A DNA stretch of 64,000 nucleotides from Tannerellaceae bacterium (GCA_031274415.1 JAISQD010000043.1:1-64000), one strand, 5' to 3'. Positions 54,669-63,669 are shown, numbered from the stretch's first letter. Notes: generated by a model from the sequence alone, not told the origin. Numbers and translations: made by a program.

Positions 54669-55463
54669 TCATATCGCAACAACCCCTTTTATATGGGGAT
54701 GCGGATCATAACCGGTCAGTTCAAAATCGTCGTACTGGAAATCAACTATGTTTTTTATCTCCGGATTGATTGTCATGACAGGGAGCCTTTTCGGTTCGCG
54801 TGCCAACTGAATGGCTACCTGTTCCATATGATTCGTATAAATATGCGCATCGCCTAAGGTATGTATAAAATCCCCTGCATGCAGTCCGGTAACCTGTGCC
54901 ACCATCTGCAACAGCAGCGCATATGAGGCGATGTTAAACGGGACGCCAAGGAAAATATCGGCGCTCCGTTGATACATTTGCAGGCTCAATCGTCCGTTGG
55001 CCACATAAAACTGGAAGAAAGCATGACAGGGAGGAAGACGCATATTCTCCAAATCCCCGACATTCCATGAACTGACAATAATCCGCCGCGAATCGGGATT
55101 GTTCCTTATCATGTCAACCGCCTGGCTTATCTGATCAATACATCCTCCCTTATAGTCAGGCCACGAACGCCATTGGTAGCCGTAGATATGGCCTAAATTC
55201 CCGTCGGCATCAGCCCATTCATTCCAAATACGTACGCCATGTTCCTGCAAATACCGGACATTTGTATCTCCCCTGAGAAACCATAAAAGTTCATAAATGA
55301 TCGACTTTATGTGCAACTTTTTAGTCGTAAGAAGAGGAAATCCTTCTTCCATATCGAATCGCATCTGATAGCCAAAAATGCTTTGCGTACCCGTACCTGT
55401 CCTGTCCTCTTTTTTTACACCTTCGGCAATAACCCGTTCAAGCAAATCTAAATACTGTTTCAT
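54669..55463 (-). CDS. thyA: thymidylate synthase
   Basis: Methylates dUMP to dTMP with methylenetetrahydrofolate. The 264-residue length and the catalytic cysteine at 146 ([12 protein letters not shown]) are identical in position to classical ThyA, with DRTGTGT near 20 and the [19 protein letters not shown] segment. It is the first gene of the thyA-folA-rex-FAH run; a -7 box lies 23 bp upstream. Confidence 0.97.
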   Translation of the reverse strand: MKQYLDLLERVIAEGVKKEDRTGTGTQSIFGYQMRFDMEEGFPLLTTKKLHIKSIIYELLWFLRGDTNVRYLQEHGVRIWNEWADADGNLGHIYGYQWRSWPDYKGGCIDQISQAVDMIRNNPDSRRIIVSSWNVGDLENMRLPPCHAFFQFYVANGRLSLQMYQRSADIFLGVPFNIASYALLLQMVAQVTGLHAGDFIHTLGDAHIYTNHMEQVAIQLAREPKRLPVMTINPEIKNIVDFQYDDFELTGYDPHPHIKGVVAI

Positions 55464-55485
55464 TTTTGTCTCTTTTGGTAGGATG

Positions 55486-55493
55486 CAAATGTA
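55486..55493 (-). promoter_or_regulatory. -7 promoter box for thyA-folA-rex-FAH
   Basis: TACATTTG on the minus strand matches TAnnTTTG, implying a leader of about 16 nt. Confidence 0.6.
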
Positions 55494-55664
55494 CGAAAGC
55501 TAATGATATAAAACAACATCATTGCGTACGACGGGAATAAACGTTGCCGGATTTTGCATACGTTTTGCGTACAGAATCCTGTCTTTTATATAAAAAAGCC
55601 AACAATCCTGTGAGATTGAGAAAGATTCTTGTATCTTTACCATCCGATTATGAGTAGAAATAGG

Positions 55665-55672
55665 TAATTTTG
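55665..55672 (+). promoter_or_regulatory. -7 promoter box for AraC paralogue 3
   Basis: TAATTTTG matches TAnnTTTG, 45 bp before the ATG. Confidence 0.58.
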
Positions 55673-55717
55673 CACAACTTAGGATATTAACTTTAACAAA
55701 AACAAAAGAATTTATTT

Positions 55718-56572
55718 ATGAAATTATTGTATGTCAATGAACATCTCAGATGTAAGAATTATGTTTCGGATTTTCATATTGGATTTCATTATAATGAAGT
55801 AAAAGAGGGAGAGATCATCCATCCCGGTGAAAAGTATTTCAATTATATCATTTTCCTGCTTGAAGGGGAAGCGGCCATATCGTGCAATGAGTTCAGGAAT
55901 CAGATATGCCGGAGTGGTGAAATGATTTTTATCGCTCAGGATTCGGATGTGTGTGCAAAAGCATCGACGGATGTCAGGTATGTCCTGTTGAGTTTTGACA
56001 ACCAGTTTACCTTATGCGACCAGTTGGCATTGGAGTCTTTACAAGCTTTTGACAACCAACCTCCTGCGTTCAACAAGTTAGATATCCGTTCTTCTTTATT
56101 ATCGGTATTGGACAGTATTATCTTTTATTTAGACCATAAGATTCAATGCCGGCATTTACATGAGATCAAGCAAAAAGAGGTGTTTCTTGTTTTCAGAGCC
56201 TTTTATACAAAGGAAGAGATGGCCTCTTTCCTGTCTCCCATGTTAACCCGGAACATGGACTTCAGGGCCTTTATCCTTCAACATTACCAGGAGGTGAAAA
56301 CGATTGAGGAATTGGCCGTTATGTGCAAAATGTCCGTACGTTCCTTTAACAGGAAATTCAATAGCTATTTCCATGATTCTCCATACAATTGGATTCTGAA
56401 ACAAAAATCCCGTCACATCAAGACTTATCTGGCCGATGGAAAAACGTCCTTTGGGAAAATCATTAAAGAATTTGGCTTTAGTTCTCCCGCCCACTTTACG
56501 ACATATTGTAAAAAACAATTCGGGCAAAGCCCTTCCAAGCTAAGAAAACAATTGCTGTTGGAGAATTATTGA
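55718..56572 (+). CDS. AraC-type transcriptional regulator, third fim-regulator paralogue
   Basis: A 284-residue protein with the same layout as the two regulators beside the fimbrial locus: a cupin-like N-terminal sensor (FNYIIFLLEGEAAISCNEFRNQ) and a C-terminal AraC DNA-binding domain (TIEELAVMCKMSVRSFNRKF, FGKIIKEFGFSSPAHFTTYCKKQFG). Shared phrases (NEHLRCKN, NEFRN, WILKQKSRHIK, SPxxL[RM]K) show common ancestry with them, although it lies 30 kb away among housekeeping genes with no obvious target beside it. It may be a trans-acting partner. Confidence 0.88.
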   Translation: MKLLYVNEHLRCKNYVSDFHIGFHYNEVKEGEIIHPGEKYFNYIIFLLEGEAAISCNEFRNQICRSGEMIFIAQDSDVCAKASTDVRYVLLSFDNQFTLCDQLALESLQAFDNQPPAFNKLDIRSSLLSVLDSIIFYLDHKIQCRHLHEIKQKEVFLVFRAFYTKEEMASFLSPMLTRNMDFRAFILQHYQEVKTIEELAVMCKMSVRSFNRKFNSYFHDSPYNWILKQKSRHIKTYLADGKTSFGKIIKEFGFSSPAHFTTYCKKQFGQSPSKLRKQLLLENY

Positions 56573-56593
56573 GACGGCATGGGGGGAAAGGGG

Positions 56594-57520
56594 TTAGTCC
56601 GTTGATTGCTGCAGGAAATACTCCAAAAGGTCAAACGTTGCGTCTTTTAACAGCACCTTTTTTTCTTTATCCAGCAAGTAAAGGGTAGGAATAGCTTTCA
56701 GGTCATAAACCTCCTCTTCTTTTAAACGGGAACCATCGTCATACGAATTAATCCAGTCTTGTGGAATATCCGGAAGATGTTCTTTCCATGCCTGCAAGTC
56801 TTCATCGGGATAGATCGCCAGAATCTTTAACCTCTTTTCTTTTATCAAACGGTCGGTAACCGACGAGGCCTGTAACTGCTGTGCCACCTCCTTGCAGTTG
56901 TTGCAATCCGGATTATAAAAGAATAGCAACGTATAATCCGAAGCCACGCGGTATAATGTCGACGTTTGTCCGTTGGCCAACGTATAAGTGAAATCAATCG
57001 CTTTTTCCCCCACACGGTTTTTCAGGGCTATTTCCAATTGATGCGCCGGACGGATTTTATCGACCTCGCTTATTGTCTGCGACGCCAGTAAGGTTTGGAG
57101 CACCGGGATATACAATTCGTCATTCCGCATAGGGGAATTGGGGTCGTACAGGTATTTCTCATACAAGGCGGTAAAATGAGCGAACATGCGTGCCTCTACT
57201 TTTGTTTTCTCCAACATCTCCCTGATAGAAGCGGACGCCGTCTGCAAAGATACATGCGGCATAATGTCGATGTAATCAGCTAAAGCCTGCTCTGTTACGG
57301 CAGGCAGATGGATATATGCCGTATCGGAAAAATCAAAATTATCCCAATAGTGTTTGACTAAATAGTCGGCCCTTTCGGCCGGTTCTGTCAATATACTGGG
57401 AATGGATATCATCCGGAAAGTAGGCGAGTCCTCCGTATGTTCTGCTTTCGCGCTGTTATTTTGTTGTCCGCTACAACCGGCGCATGAAAACAATAATAGG
57501 AACAAATAAGTGTGTTTCAT
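56594..57520 (-). CDS. DUF5106/thioredoxin-like lipoprotein
   Basis: A 308-residue lipoprotein (lipobox CAGC, with a further Cys before it). Residues ~35-160 correspond to the helical DUF5106 region and residues ~175-308 to a thioredoxin/AhpC-TSA domain with an intact redox pair in NPDCNNCKEVAQQL and a cis-proline loop KAIPTLYLLDKEKKV. It is likely a periplasmic disulfide reductant or isomerase. It is divergent from pyrE with a promoter for each in the 90-bp gap. Confidence 0.85.
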   Translation of the reverse strand: MKHTYLFLLLFSCAGCSGQQNNSAKAEHTEDSPTFRMISIPSILTEPAERADYLVKHYWDNFDFSDTAYIHLPAVTEQALADYIDIMPHVSLQTASASIREMLEKTKVEARMFAHFTALYEKYLYDPNSPMRNDELYIPVLQTLLASQTISEVDKIRPAHQLEIALKNRVGEKAIDFTYTLANGQTSTLYRVASDYTLLFFYNPDCNNCKEVAQQLQASSVTDRLIKEKRLKILAIYPDEDLQAWKEHLPDIPQDWINSYDDGSRLKEEEVYDLKAIPTLYLLDKEKKVLLKDATFDLLEYFLQQSTD

Positions 57521-57542
57521 ACCTTTTGTTTTATTAATAAGG

Positions 57543-57550
57543 CAAAGATA
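57543..57550 (-). promoter_or_regulatory. -7 promoter box for the DUF5106 lipoprotein
   Basis: TATCTTTG on the minus strand matches TAnnTTTG, 22 bp before the start. Confidence 0.62.
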
Positions 57551-57571
57551 GCATATGTCGTTATGATTAGC

Positions 57572-57579
57572 TACTTTTG
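57572..57579 (+). promoter_or_regulatory. -7 promoter box for pyrE operon
   Basis: TACTTTTG matches TAnnTTTG, 31 bp before the pyrE ATG. Confidence 0.62.
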
Positions 57580-57610
57580 CAACTGGTAAAAATAATATTT
57601 TAGGATTAAT

Positions 57611-58249
57611 ATGAAAACACTGGAAAGATTAGTAGCAGAGAAATTACTAAAGATTAAGGCTGTTAAATTACAACCGGCTAATCCGTTCATATGGGCTTCG
57701 GGTTGGAAATCTCCAATCTACTGCGACAATAGGAAGTCCCTTTCTTATCCGGATGTGCGTAATTTTATCAAATTAGAATTGGCGAGAGTAATCTCTGAAA
57801 AATATGAGCAGGCGGAAGCCATCGCCGGAGTCGCCACCGGAGCGATTGCACAGGGGGCGTTGGTGGCCGATTTGCTTGGGCTTCCCTTTGTTTACATACG
57901 CGCCACCCCGAAAGATCACGGACTGGAGAATCTGATCGAGGGGGAATTGAAACCCGGATCGAAAGTCGTGATCATTGAAGACCTTGTTTCAACAGGGGGA
58001 AGCAGCCTGAAAGCTGTCGAGGCTGTGCGGAACTTTGGCTGTGACGTGATTGGGATGGTGGCGATCTTTACGCATGGATTCCCTGTCGCGGACAAGCATT
58101 TTAAAGAGGCAAAAATAACGCTTACGACATTAAGTAATTACGATGCGGTGATCGAAGAGGCGGTTCGTACGAAATATATAGATCAATCGGAAATTGCCAC
58201 TTTGCAGGAATGGCGTAAAGATCCGGCAAATTGGAATCCCAACGCATAA
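57611..58249 (+). CDS. pyrE: orotate phosphoribosyltransferase
   Basis: Transfers phosphoribose from PRPP to orotate in pyrimidine synthesis. The 212-residue protein has the PRPP-binding VVIIEDLVSTGGSS, the IAGVATGAIAQGA segment and FIWASGWKSPIYCDNRK. It starts the operon pyrE-SRPBCC-argH-Rieske-like lipoprotein; gaps are 11, 12 and 3 bp. Confidence 0.96.
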   Translation: MKTLERLVAEKLLKIKAVKLQPANPFIWASGWKSPIYCDNRKSLSYPDVRNFIKLELARVISEKYEQAEAIAGVATGAIAQGALVADLLGLPFVYIRATPKDHGLENLIEGELKPGSKVVIIEDLVSTGGSSLKAVEAVRNFGCDVIGMVAIFTHGFPVADKHFKEAKITLTTLSNYDAVIEEAVRTKYIDQSEIATLQEWRKDPANWNPNA

Positions 58250-58260
58250 ACAGTTGACTG

Positions 58261-58671
58261 ATGACAGAATTTGTTAGCGGGGTGAAAACAATCCCCCACA
58301 ATGAAGAGCGGGTATTCAATATGTTATCCGACCTGACGAATATAGAGAAAATAAAGGACTACATTCCGCAAGGTAAGGTAAAAGATTTTGCATTTGATCG
58401 TGATTCTTTGAGTTTTGTAGTTGATCCGGTAGGTGAGGTGGCTTTGCAAATTGTGGATCGTGAGCCGTATACAACCATAAAGTTTACGACGACCCATTCG
58501 CCGATACCCATGCATCTATGGATACAGTTGAAGCAGGTGGAAGAAAATGATACGCGTATGAAAATAACCGTACATGTGGAATTGACCCCTTTTATCAAGC
58601 CAATCGTCTCAAAACCGTTGCAGGAAGCAGTGGAGAGGATTGCCGTCGCGCTGACTACCTTGCCCTATTAA
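58261..58671 (+). CDS. SRPBCC (START/Bet v1-like) family protein
   Basis: A 136-residue soluble protein with the beta-rich pattern of the SRPBCC superfamily (VKTIPHNEERVFNMLSDLTN at the start; VALQIVDREPYTTIKFTTTH; C-terminal helix PLQEAVERIAVALTT). Members bind hydrophobic ligands or act as coenzyme-Q/polyketide-type chaperones; the ligand is unknown here. It sits between pyrE and argH with short gaps, which in Bacteroidetes is a common arrangement. Confidence 0.82.
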   Translation: MTEFVSGVKTIPHNEERVFNMLSDLTNIEKIKDYIPQGKVKDFAFDRDSLSFVVDPVGEVALQIVDREPYTTIKFTTTHSPIPMHLWIQLKQVEENDTRMKITVHVELTPFIKPIVSKPLQEAVERIAVALTTLPY

Positions 58672-58683
58672 AAACAGATCGTT

Positions 58684-60024
58684 ATGGCTCAGAAACTTTG
58701 GGAGAAGAATGTGATAGTCGACCGTGAAGTCGAAGCTTTTACCGTCGGTAAAGACCGCGAGATGGATATCTATCTGGCAAAATATGACGCGCTTGGTTCT
58801 ATGGCCCATATCATGATGCTGGAGAGCATCGGTCTTTTAACCGGGGAAGAGCTAAGGCGTTTGCTCGCAGAGCTGAAAGAGATATTTACCCTTGCGGATA
58901 GCGGACAGTTTGTCATTGAAGAAGGCGTAGAAGATGTTCATTCGCAAATAGAGCTTATGCTTACCCGCCGTTTGGGTGATATCGGAAAGAAAATCCACAG
59001 CGGGCGTTCGCGCAATGATCAAGTGTTGTTAGACCTGAAGCTTTTTACCCGTGCCCGGATACAGGAGTTGGTACACCTCGTCTCCGGTTTGTTCCATGTA
59101 CTGATTGCACAAAGCAATTGTTATAAAGAGGTGTTGCTGCCGGGTTATACCCATTTGCAGGTGGCGATGCCCTCTTCGTTTGGTTTGTGGTTTGGCGCAT
59201 ATGCCGAAAGTCTGGCCGACGATCTCCTGTTGATGCAATCGGCTTATAAGATATGCAATCGCAACCCGTTGGGTTCTGCTGCCGGTTATGGTTCGTCTTT
59301 TCCTTTGAACCGCCGGTTGACCACCGAACTGTTGGGCTTTGATTCGATGGATTACAATGTCGTATATGCCCAAATGGGGCGTGGTAAAATGGAGCGGACG
59401 GTTGCTTTTGCCATGGCCGGTATTGCTGCTACCCTGTCTAAACTGGCTTATGACGCCTGCCTGTTCAATAGTCAGAACTTCGGATTTATTAAATTGCCGG
59501 ATCAGTTCACCACCGGTTCCAGCATTATGCCGCATAAAAAGAATCCGGATGTGTTTGAACTGACCCGGGCCAAATGCAACAAGATACAAGGGATACCCCA
59601 ACAGATCACCTTGATATGCAATAACCTGCCTTCGGGCTATTTTCGCGACCTGCAAATCATAAAGGAGATCTTTCTCCCTTCGTTTGACGAATTGAAAGAA
59701 TGTATCCGCATGACAACATATATGATGCGTGAAGTAGAAGTGAACAACCACATTTTAGATGATCAGAAATATGCGCTGCTTTTCAGCGTTGAAAAGGTGA
59801 ACAGCCTGGTCTTGTCCGGTATCCCTTTCCGTGATGCCTATAAACAGGTGGGACTTGACATAGAATCGGGAGCCTTTATCCTTGAAAATGAGATATGCCA
59901 CACACACGAAGGAAGCATCGGAAACTTGTGTAACGAGTCCATTTCGGCATTTATGCAGCAGGTCATAGATGGATTCTCTTTTGAAAAAGCAAATGTTGCG
60001 GAACAAAAATTGATGGAGAAATAA
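58684..60024 (+). CDS. argH: argininosuccinate lyase
   Basis: Splits argininosuccinate to arginine and fumarate. The 446-residue protein has the fumarase-superfamily signature GSSIMPHKKNPD (catalytic serine in the loop) near 278-289, DVHSQIE near 79 and HSGRSRNDQV near 103. It is normal in length. The 12-bp gap to the SRPBCC gene and 3-bp gap to the next lipoprotein point to co-transcription. Confidence 0.96.
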   Translation: MAQKLWEKNVIVDREVEAFTVGKDREMDIYLAKYDALGSMAHIMMLESIGLLTGEELRRLLAELKEIFTLADSGQFVIEEGVEDVHSQIELMLTRRLGDIGKKIHSGRSRNDQVLLDLKLFTRARIQELVHLVSGLFHVLIAQSNCYKEVLLPGYTHLQVAMPSSFGLWFGAYAESLADDLLLMQSAYKICNRNPLGSAAGYGSSFPLNRRLTTELLGFDSMDYNVVYAQMGRGKMERTVAFAMAGIAATLSKLAYDACLFNSQNFGFIKLPDQFTTGSSIMPHKKNPDVFELTRAKCNKIQGIPQQITLICNNLPSGYFRDLQIIKEIFLPSFDELKECIRMTTYMMREVEVNNHILDDQKYALLFSVEKVNSLVLSGIPFRDAYKQVGLDIESGAFILENEICHTHEGSIGNLCNESISAFMQQVIDGFSFEKANVAEQKLMEK

Positions 60025-60027
60025 CGG

Positions 60028-60489
60028 ATGAAACGGACACTGTTCTGTATGCTGGCATTTTTTATTCTTTCCTGTGATAAAACCTATATATCAAGCATTC
60101 CGGATTATCCGGTTTATCTGGAATTGGATTTGGATTATGAAGATAAAGCGCTTAAAGCGATTCAAGCGTATCACATATACACACAAAAAGACATCAATCA
60201 GGATATAGAACGTACCGGATTTGGCGGCGTGCTGGTCTATCACGGGATAAGCGATAATGGGACAGGCGCCTATTATGCTTTCGATGCGGCTTGTCCGCAC
60301 GAAGCAAACCGGACGGTAACGGTAGAAGTAGATGCCGACAGAATATATGCCGTATGCCCTAAATGCCAGAGCAAATATGAACTGCTCAATGGGATTGGTA
60401 ATCGAATCAGCGGGCCAAGTAAGGAACAACTAAAGGCTTACCATGTCCAAACGGTAGGGAACAAGGTTTACGTTCGGTCTACCTATTAA
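60028..60489 (+). CDS. Rieske-like lipoprotein with a 3Cys:1His ligand pattern
   Basis: A 153-residue lipoprotein (signal ending FFILSC, Cys16). The C-terminal part has the Rieske fold order: AACPHEA at 89-91 (C89, H91) and VCPKCQSKYEL at 110-113 (C110, C113). Canonical Rieske proteins have CxH...CxxH; here the last ligand is Cys instead of His. A flanking glycine-rich loop (GNRISGPSK) is kept. It probably binds a [2Fe-2S] cluster at the periplasmic face; its redox partner is unknown. It ends the pyrE-argH operon. Confidence 0.72.
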   Translation: MKRTLFCMLAFFILSCDKTYISSIPDYPVYLELDLDYEDKALKAIQAYHIYTQKDINQDIERTGFGGVLVYHGISDNGTGAYYAFDAACPHEANRTVTVEVDADRIYAVCPKCQSKYELLNGIGNRISGPSKEQLKAYHVQTVGNKVYVRSTY

Positions 60490-60509
60490 TTTCCGGCTAA
60501 ATCTTTTTT

Positions 60510-60730
60510 TGAGGTGCTATGGTGAGATGTCTCCGCGCGTTCGCTTCGCTCTCTTGGTTATAATGACGACAAATCGCAATATCATGAAAATCAACGTTTA
60601 ACCGCGCGTCTTTGCGAAGGCGCCCTGGCGCCACCCAGAAGTGCCACACGTACATCCCTCTGGATTGCTTCACTGTGTTCGCAATGACGGGGTACTTATT
60701 GATTTTCAGGCGATTGCACCAATGCAATCC
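60510..60730. repeat. dispersed intergenic repeat of the GATTGCTTC...GCAATGACG type
   Basis: The 355-bp gap 60490-60844 is filled with repeat-like sequence. GGATTGCTTCACTGTGTTCG (60662 on) followed by CAATGACGG matches a repeat found between genes of many bacteria (GGATTGCTTC...GCAATGACG). A second degenerate copy is GTTCGCTTCGCTC...TTATAATGAC at 60540-60566. Imperfect 19-bp terminal inverted repeats (GCAATATCATGAAAATCAA at 60576-60594; 60699-60717) and a hairpin GATTGCA-CCAA-TGCAATC (60712-60729) frame it. GGCGCC occurs twice in 60620-60635. Confidence 0.7.
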
Positions 60731-60778
60731 CGCACGGGGATTATCGCTCGGTAGACCGGAAAAGGAAACATGGCAGAA

Positions 60779-60811
60779 TCGCATGCCGTTAGGTATGCGA
60801 CCCGTTTTTTT
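60779..60811 (+). terminator. terminator-like hairpin at the end of the repeat region
   Basis: TCGCATGCC and GGTATGCGA (one G-T pair) form a 9-bp stem with loop GTTA, followed after CCCG by seven T. It lies downstream of the pyrE-argH operon, after the repeat. Confidence 0.55.
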
Positions 60812-60844
60812 GTCCGGCATCCATGTGAATCCCACGTGGAATTT

Positions 60845-61738
60845 TTAGGCATGCGTGCTGTCATTCTTTCTGTAGGAGGAGGGCGATACGCCCATTATTT
60901 TGATGAAAACACGGGCGAAATAGGCCGGCTCGTCAAATCCTAATTTGGCGGATATCTCATTTAATTTGAGGTTGGTGAGTGCGATGTATTGACAGGCTTT
61001 CTGTATTTTAAGCCGGATAAAGTAGTTGATAGGGGAGACTACCATCTCTTTTTTAAACAGCATGGAGAAATGCGACGGGGAATATTTAAAGTATGCGGCC
61101 AGTTCGTGGAGGGTCAGATTTCGTTCAATATTTTCTTCCATGTAATGGATTACTTTGGAAGAGAAAGGATATTCCTTATGGCTGGGTATGTTTATGTGCT
61201 GGAACTGTTCGGACAACGTGAAAGAGGAGAGAAACTGGTACAGACACATGGACGAATAGGTCATGTATTCTTTGATATACCCCATGGAAAAGCTACCGTA
61301 TATCTCCTCAAATAACCGGATACGGTCTTGAATCCGCGTATATTCGCCGGGCAGGATAGAAGAGGGGGCGGAGTGGGTGGGGATGAAATGCGAACTGACT
61401 TTCCCCCTGAAATGCAGCCAGTAGATGGTCCATGGGTTTTCTTCATCCGCCCTGAACGAATAAGGGACATGCGGGGGGATGAGGATATACTGGTTTTTCT
61501 CTACAGGATAGTTCCTGTCGTAAATGCTGTACCATCCTTTTCCTTCCACACAATAGATCAGCATGGCGTAATGGCATCCCTTTTCTTTGTGTACGCTGTG
61601 GTATTTGACACGTGGGAAAAAGCCGATCTTGCATACATATAAATTACCGATAAGCGGATCCATACCATATTTGTGCAGCAACTCTTCCGGTAACGAAATA
61701 AAACGTTCTCCTTTAAATCCTTCTTTGATTTTTACCAT
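60845..61738 (-). CDS. AraC-type regulator divergent from the mannose-6-phosphate isomerase gene
   Basis: A 297-residue sugar-responsive-type AraC protein. The N-terminal half is an AraC-binding cupin domain (YAMLIYCVEGKGWYSIYDRNYPVEKNQYILIPPHVPYSF) and the last 100 residues the double helix-turn-helix (LTLHELAAYFKYSPSHFSMLFKK, LNEISAKLGFDEPAYFARVFIKIMG). The frame extends 109 codons upstream, but that extension crosses the divergent gene's leader and has no domain; the ATG (MVKIKEGFKG) is the reasonable start. It likely controls the divergent sugar-phosphate genes. It is not a close relative of the fim-type regulators. Confidence 0.88.
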   Translation of the reverse strand: MVKIKEGFKGERFISLPEELLHKYGMDPLIGNLYVCKIGFFPRVKYHSVHKEKGCHYAMLIYCVEGKGWYSIYDRNYPVEKNQYILIPPHVPYSFRADEENPWTIYWLHFRGKVSSHFIPTHSAPSSILPGEYTRIQDRIRLFEEIYGSFSMGYIKEYMTYSSMCLYQFLSSFTLSEQFQHINIPSHKEYPFSSKVIHYMEENIERNLTLHELAAYFKYSPSHFSMLFKKEMVVSPINYFIRLKIQKACQYIALTNLKLNEISAKLGFDEPAYFARVFIKIMGVSPSSYRKNDSTHA

Positions 61739-61903
61739 GGCATACTTACGTAGAAAGGTTAGAATTATGCGTACAAATATGGGGAATAATATCCGGAAAA
61801 GAAAAAAACAAAACCATAAGATAGTATAATTAAATCGGTATAATGCCCTTTCTTTTTGTACCGGCATATGGATATTTTTACCGTTCATTAAAAAGGAGCG
61901 AAA

Positions 61904-63655
61904 ATGAGGAAAAGTAATTACGATAAAGCGCCTGCGACATATGTCGGGGGTACCCTGTGGAAAGGCTGGACGTCGGTCACAGATTGCCTGAAGGCAACCT
62001 GTTTGATTCAGGGAGCGGCAAAACGGCATATCCTGGTTGTGGAATGTTATCACGGGGTCTATCACGACGAGCTGCTGACCGCTTTGTCTGCCATCGGGGC
62101 GGACAGGGTCATCGATACCCGTACATTATTTAAGACGCCGGAAGAGATCGAACGCATGACAGGCCGGTATGTGACGGAGGATTGCCTGTTCGGGCGGAGG
62201 GCGCTTTTTACCTATGCCGATTACCTGGACGAACAGAAAGTCGCTTCATGCCGGGATGTATTGGACAAGAGCGACGGCCTTATTGTGTTGTATGGACACG
62301 GCGCTGCCTCTGTGACGCCTTGCTGCGATACGCTGGTGTATGCCGATATGTCCCGCTGGGAAATACAACAGCGGTTTCGCCGGAAAGAGATCGACGGGCT
62401 GGGGGTGGAGAACCGGAACGATGCACCCTCTTTGCATTATAAACGGGGCTATTTCGTCGATTGGAATACGTGTGATGCCTTAAAGAAAGAACTGATACCC
62501 CGTGCGGACTTCTGGCTTGATACGCACCAACGGGGAACGCCCAAGATGATCACGGGCGACACGCTGCGGGCGGGATTGAAGAAAACAGCCGGCAAGCCGT
62601 TTCGCGTCGTCCCGTTTTTCGATCCGGCGCCGTGGGGCGGACAGTGGATGAAAGAGGTCTGCGATTTGGATAAAAGCCGGCCGAACTACGGCTGGTGCTT
62701 CGACTGTGTGCCGGAGGAAAATAGCCTGTACCTGAATGTCTCCGGCGAATTGTTTGACATGCCGGCCTCCAACCTGGTGTTTTATCAGACGCGCCGCCTG
62801 CTGGGCAGTCCGGTAGAAGCCCGTTTCGGTCAGGATTTTCCTATCCGGTTCGACTTCTTGGATACGATGGGAGGAGGGAATCTGAGCCTTCAGGTTCATC
62901 CCGTTACGCAATATATCCGCGATACCTTCGGGATGCATTACACACAGGATGAAAGCTATTACCTGCTGGACGCAGCAGAGGGAGCGACTGTTTACCTGGG
63001 ACTGAAAACAGGCGTTGACCCGGAGCGTATGATCGCGGATTTAGCCGAATCGCAAGATACCGGAAAACCGTTCGATGCAGACCGGTATGTCAACAAATGG
63101 CCGGTAAGGAAGCACGATCATTGCCTGATACCGGCAGGTACGGTACATGCTTCGGGAGCGGGGGCGATGGTGCTGGAAATCAGTGCGACGCCCAGTATTT
63201 TTACGTTTAAGTTATGGGACTGGGGACGTTTGGGATTAGACGGGAAGCCCCGTCCGATCAATATCCGGCACGGGTCACGTGTGATCCAGTGGGACAGGCA
63301 AACGGATTTTGTCAGGGAACAACTCATCAACAGGGTTGAAACCGTAAGCGAAGGTGCATCCTGGCGCGAAGAACGAACCGGGTTGCATGAGAATGAATTT
63401 ATTGAAACGCGCCGCCACTGGTTTACCGGTAAGGTGTCGCACGTTACCGGAGGGGGGGTGAATGTATTGAATGTCATACAGGGTGATGAACTGGTGGTGG
63501 AAAGTCCGTCGGGCGCTTTTGAGCCGTTCGTTGTGCATTATGCGGAGACGTTCATCATACCTGCCGCGGTTGAGGACTATACAATCCGCCCGTCCGGCCT
63601 GTCGGAAGGGGAGTGTTGCGGTACGATTAAAGCATATGTGAGGTATAAACAGTAA
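61904..63655 (+). CDS. manA: class I mannose-6-phosphate isomerase, long form
   Basis: Interconverts mannose 6-phosphate and fructose 6-phosphate. The 583-residue protein is longer than classical ManA (~390). The isomerase part begins near PAPWGGQWMKEV (242) and has the zinc ligands Q330, H332 (LSLQVHP), E350 (QDESYYLLD) and H415 (PAGTVHASG). The first ~235 residues form an extra domain resembling uridine-kinase-type folds (HILVVECYHGVYHDELL, FWLDTHQRGTP) without a P-loop. This is the only gene here with a good SD (AAGGAG at 61893-61898). It is divergent from an AraC regulator and 14 bp ahead of a ROK gene. Confidence 0.88.
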   Translation: MRKSNYDKAPATYVGGTLWKGWTSVTDCLKATCLIQGAAKRHILVVECYHGVYHDELLTALSAIGADRVIDTRTLFKTPEEIERMTGRYVTEDCLFGRRALFTYADYLDEQKVASCRDVLDKSDGLIVLYGHGAASVTPCCDTLVYADMSRWEIQQRFRRKEIDGLGVENRNDAPSLHYKRGYFVDWNTCDALKKELIPRADFWLDTHQRGTPKMITGDTLRAGLKKTAGKPFRVVPFFDPAPWGGQWMKEVCDLDKSRPNYGWCFDCVPEENSLYLNVSGELFDMPASNLVFYQTRRLLGSPVEARFGQDFPIRFDFLDTMGGGNLSLQVHPVTQYIRDTFGMHYTQDESYYLLDAAEGATVYLGLKTGVDPERMIADLAESQDTGKPFDADRYVNKWPVRKHDHCLIPAGTVHASGAGAMVLEISATPSIFTFKLWDWGRLGLDGKPRPINIRHGSRVIQWDRQTDFVREQLINRVETVSEGASWREERTGLHENEFIETRRHWFTGKVSHVTGGGVNVLNVIQGDELVVESPSGAFEPFVVHYAETFIIPAAVEDYTIRPSGLSEGECCGTIKAYVRYKQ

Positions 63656-63669
63656 AAGGGAATAGTAAG

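Noticed and set aside
60497..60835. 112-residue minus-strand frame containing IANTVKQS
   Set aside because: It comes from the dispersed GATTGCTTC-type intergenic repeat, a known source of spurious hypothetical proteins.
61739..62065. 109-codon N-terminal extension of the AraC gene next to manA
   Set aside because: It has no recognisable domain, crosses the manA leader and start, and the family N-terminus begins at the later ATG.
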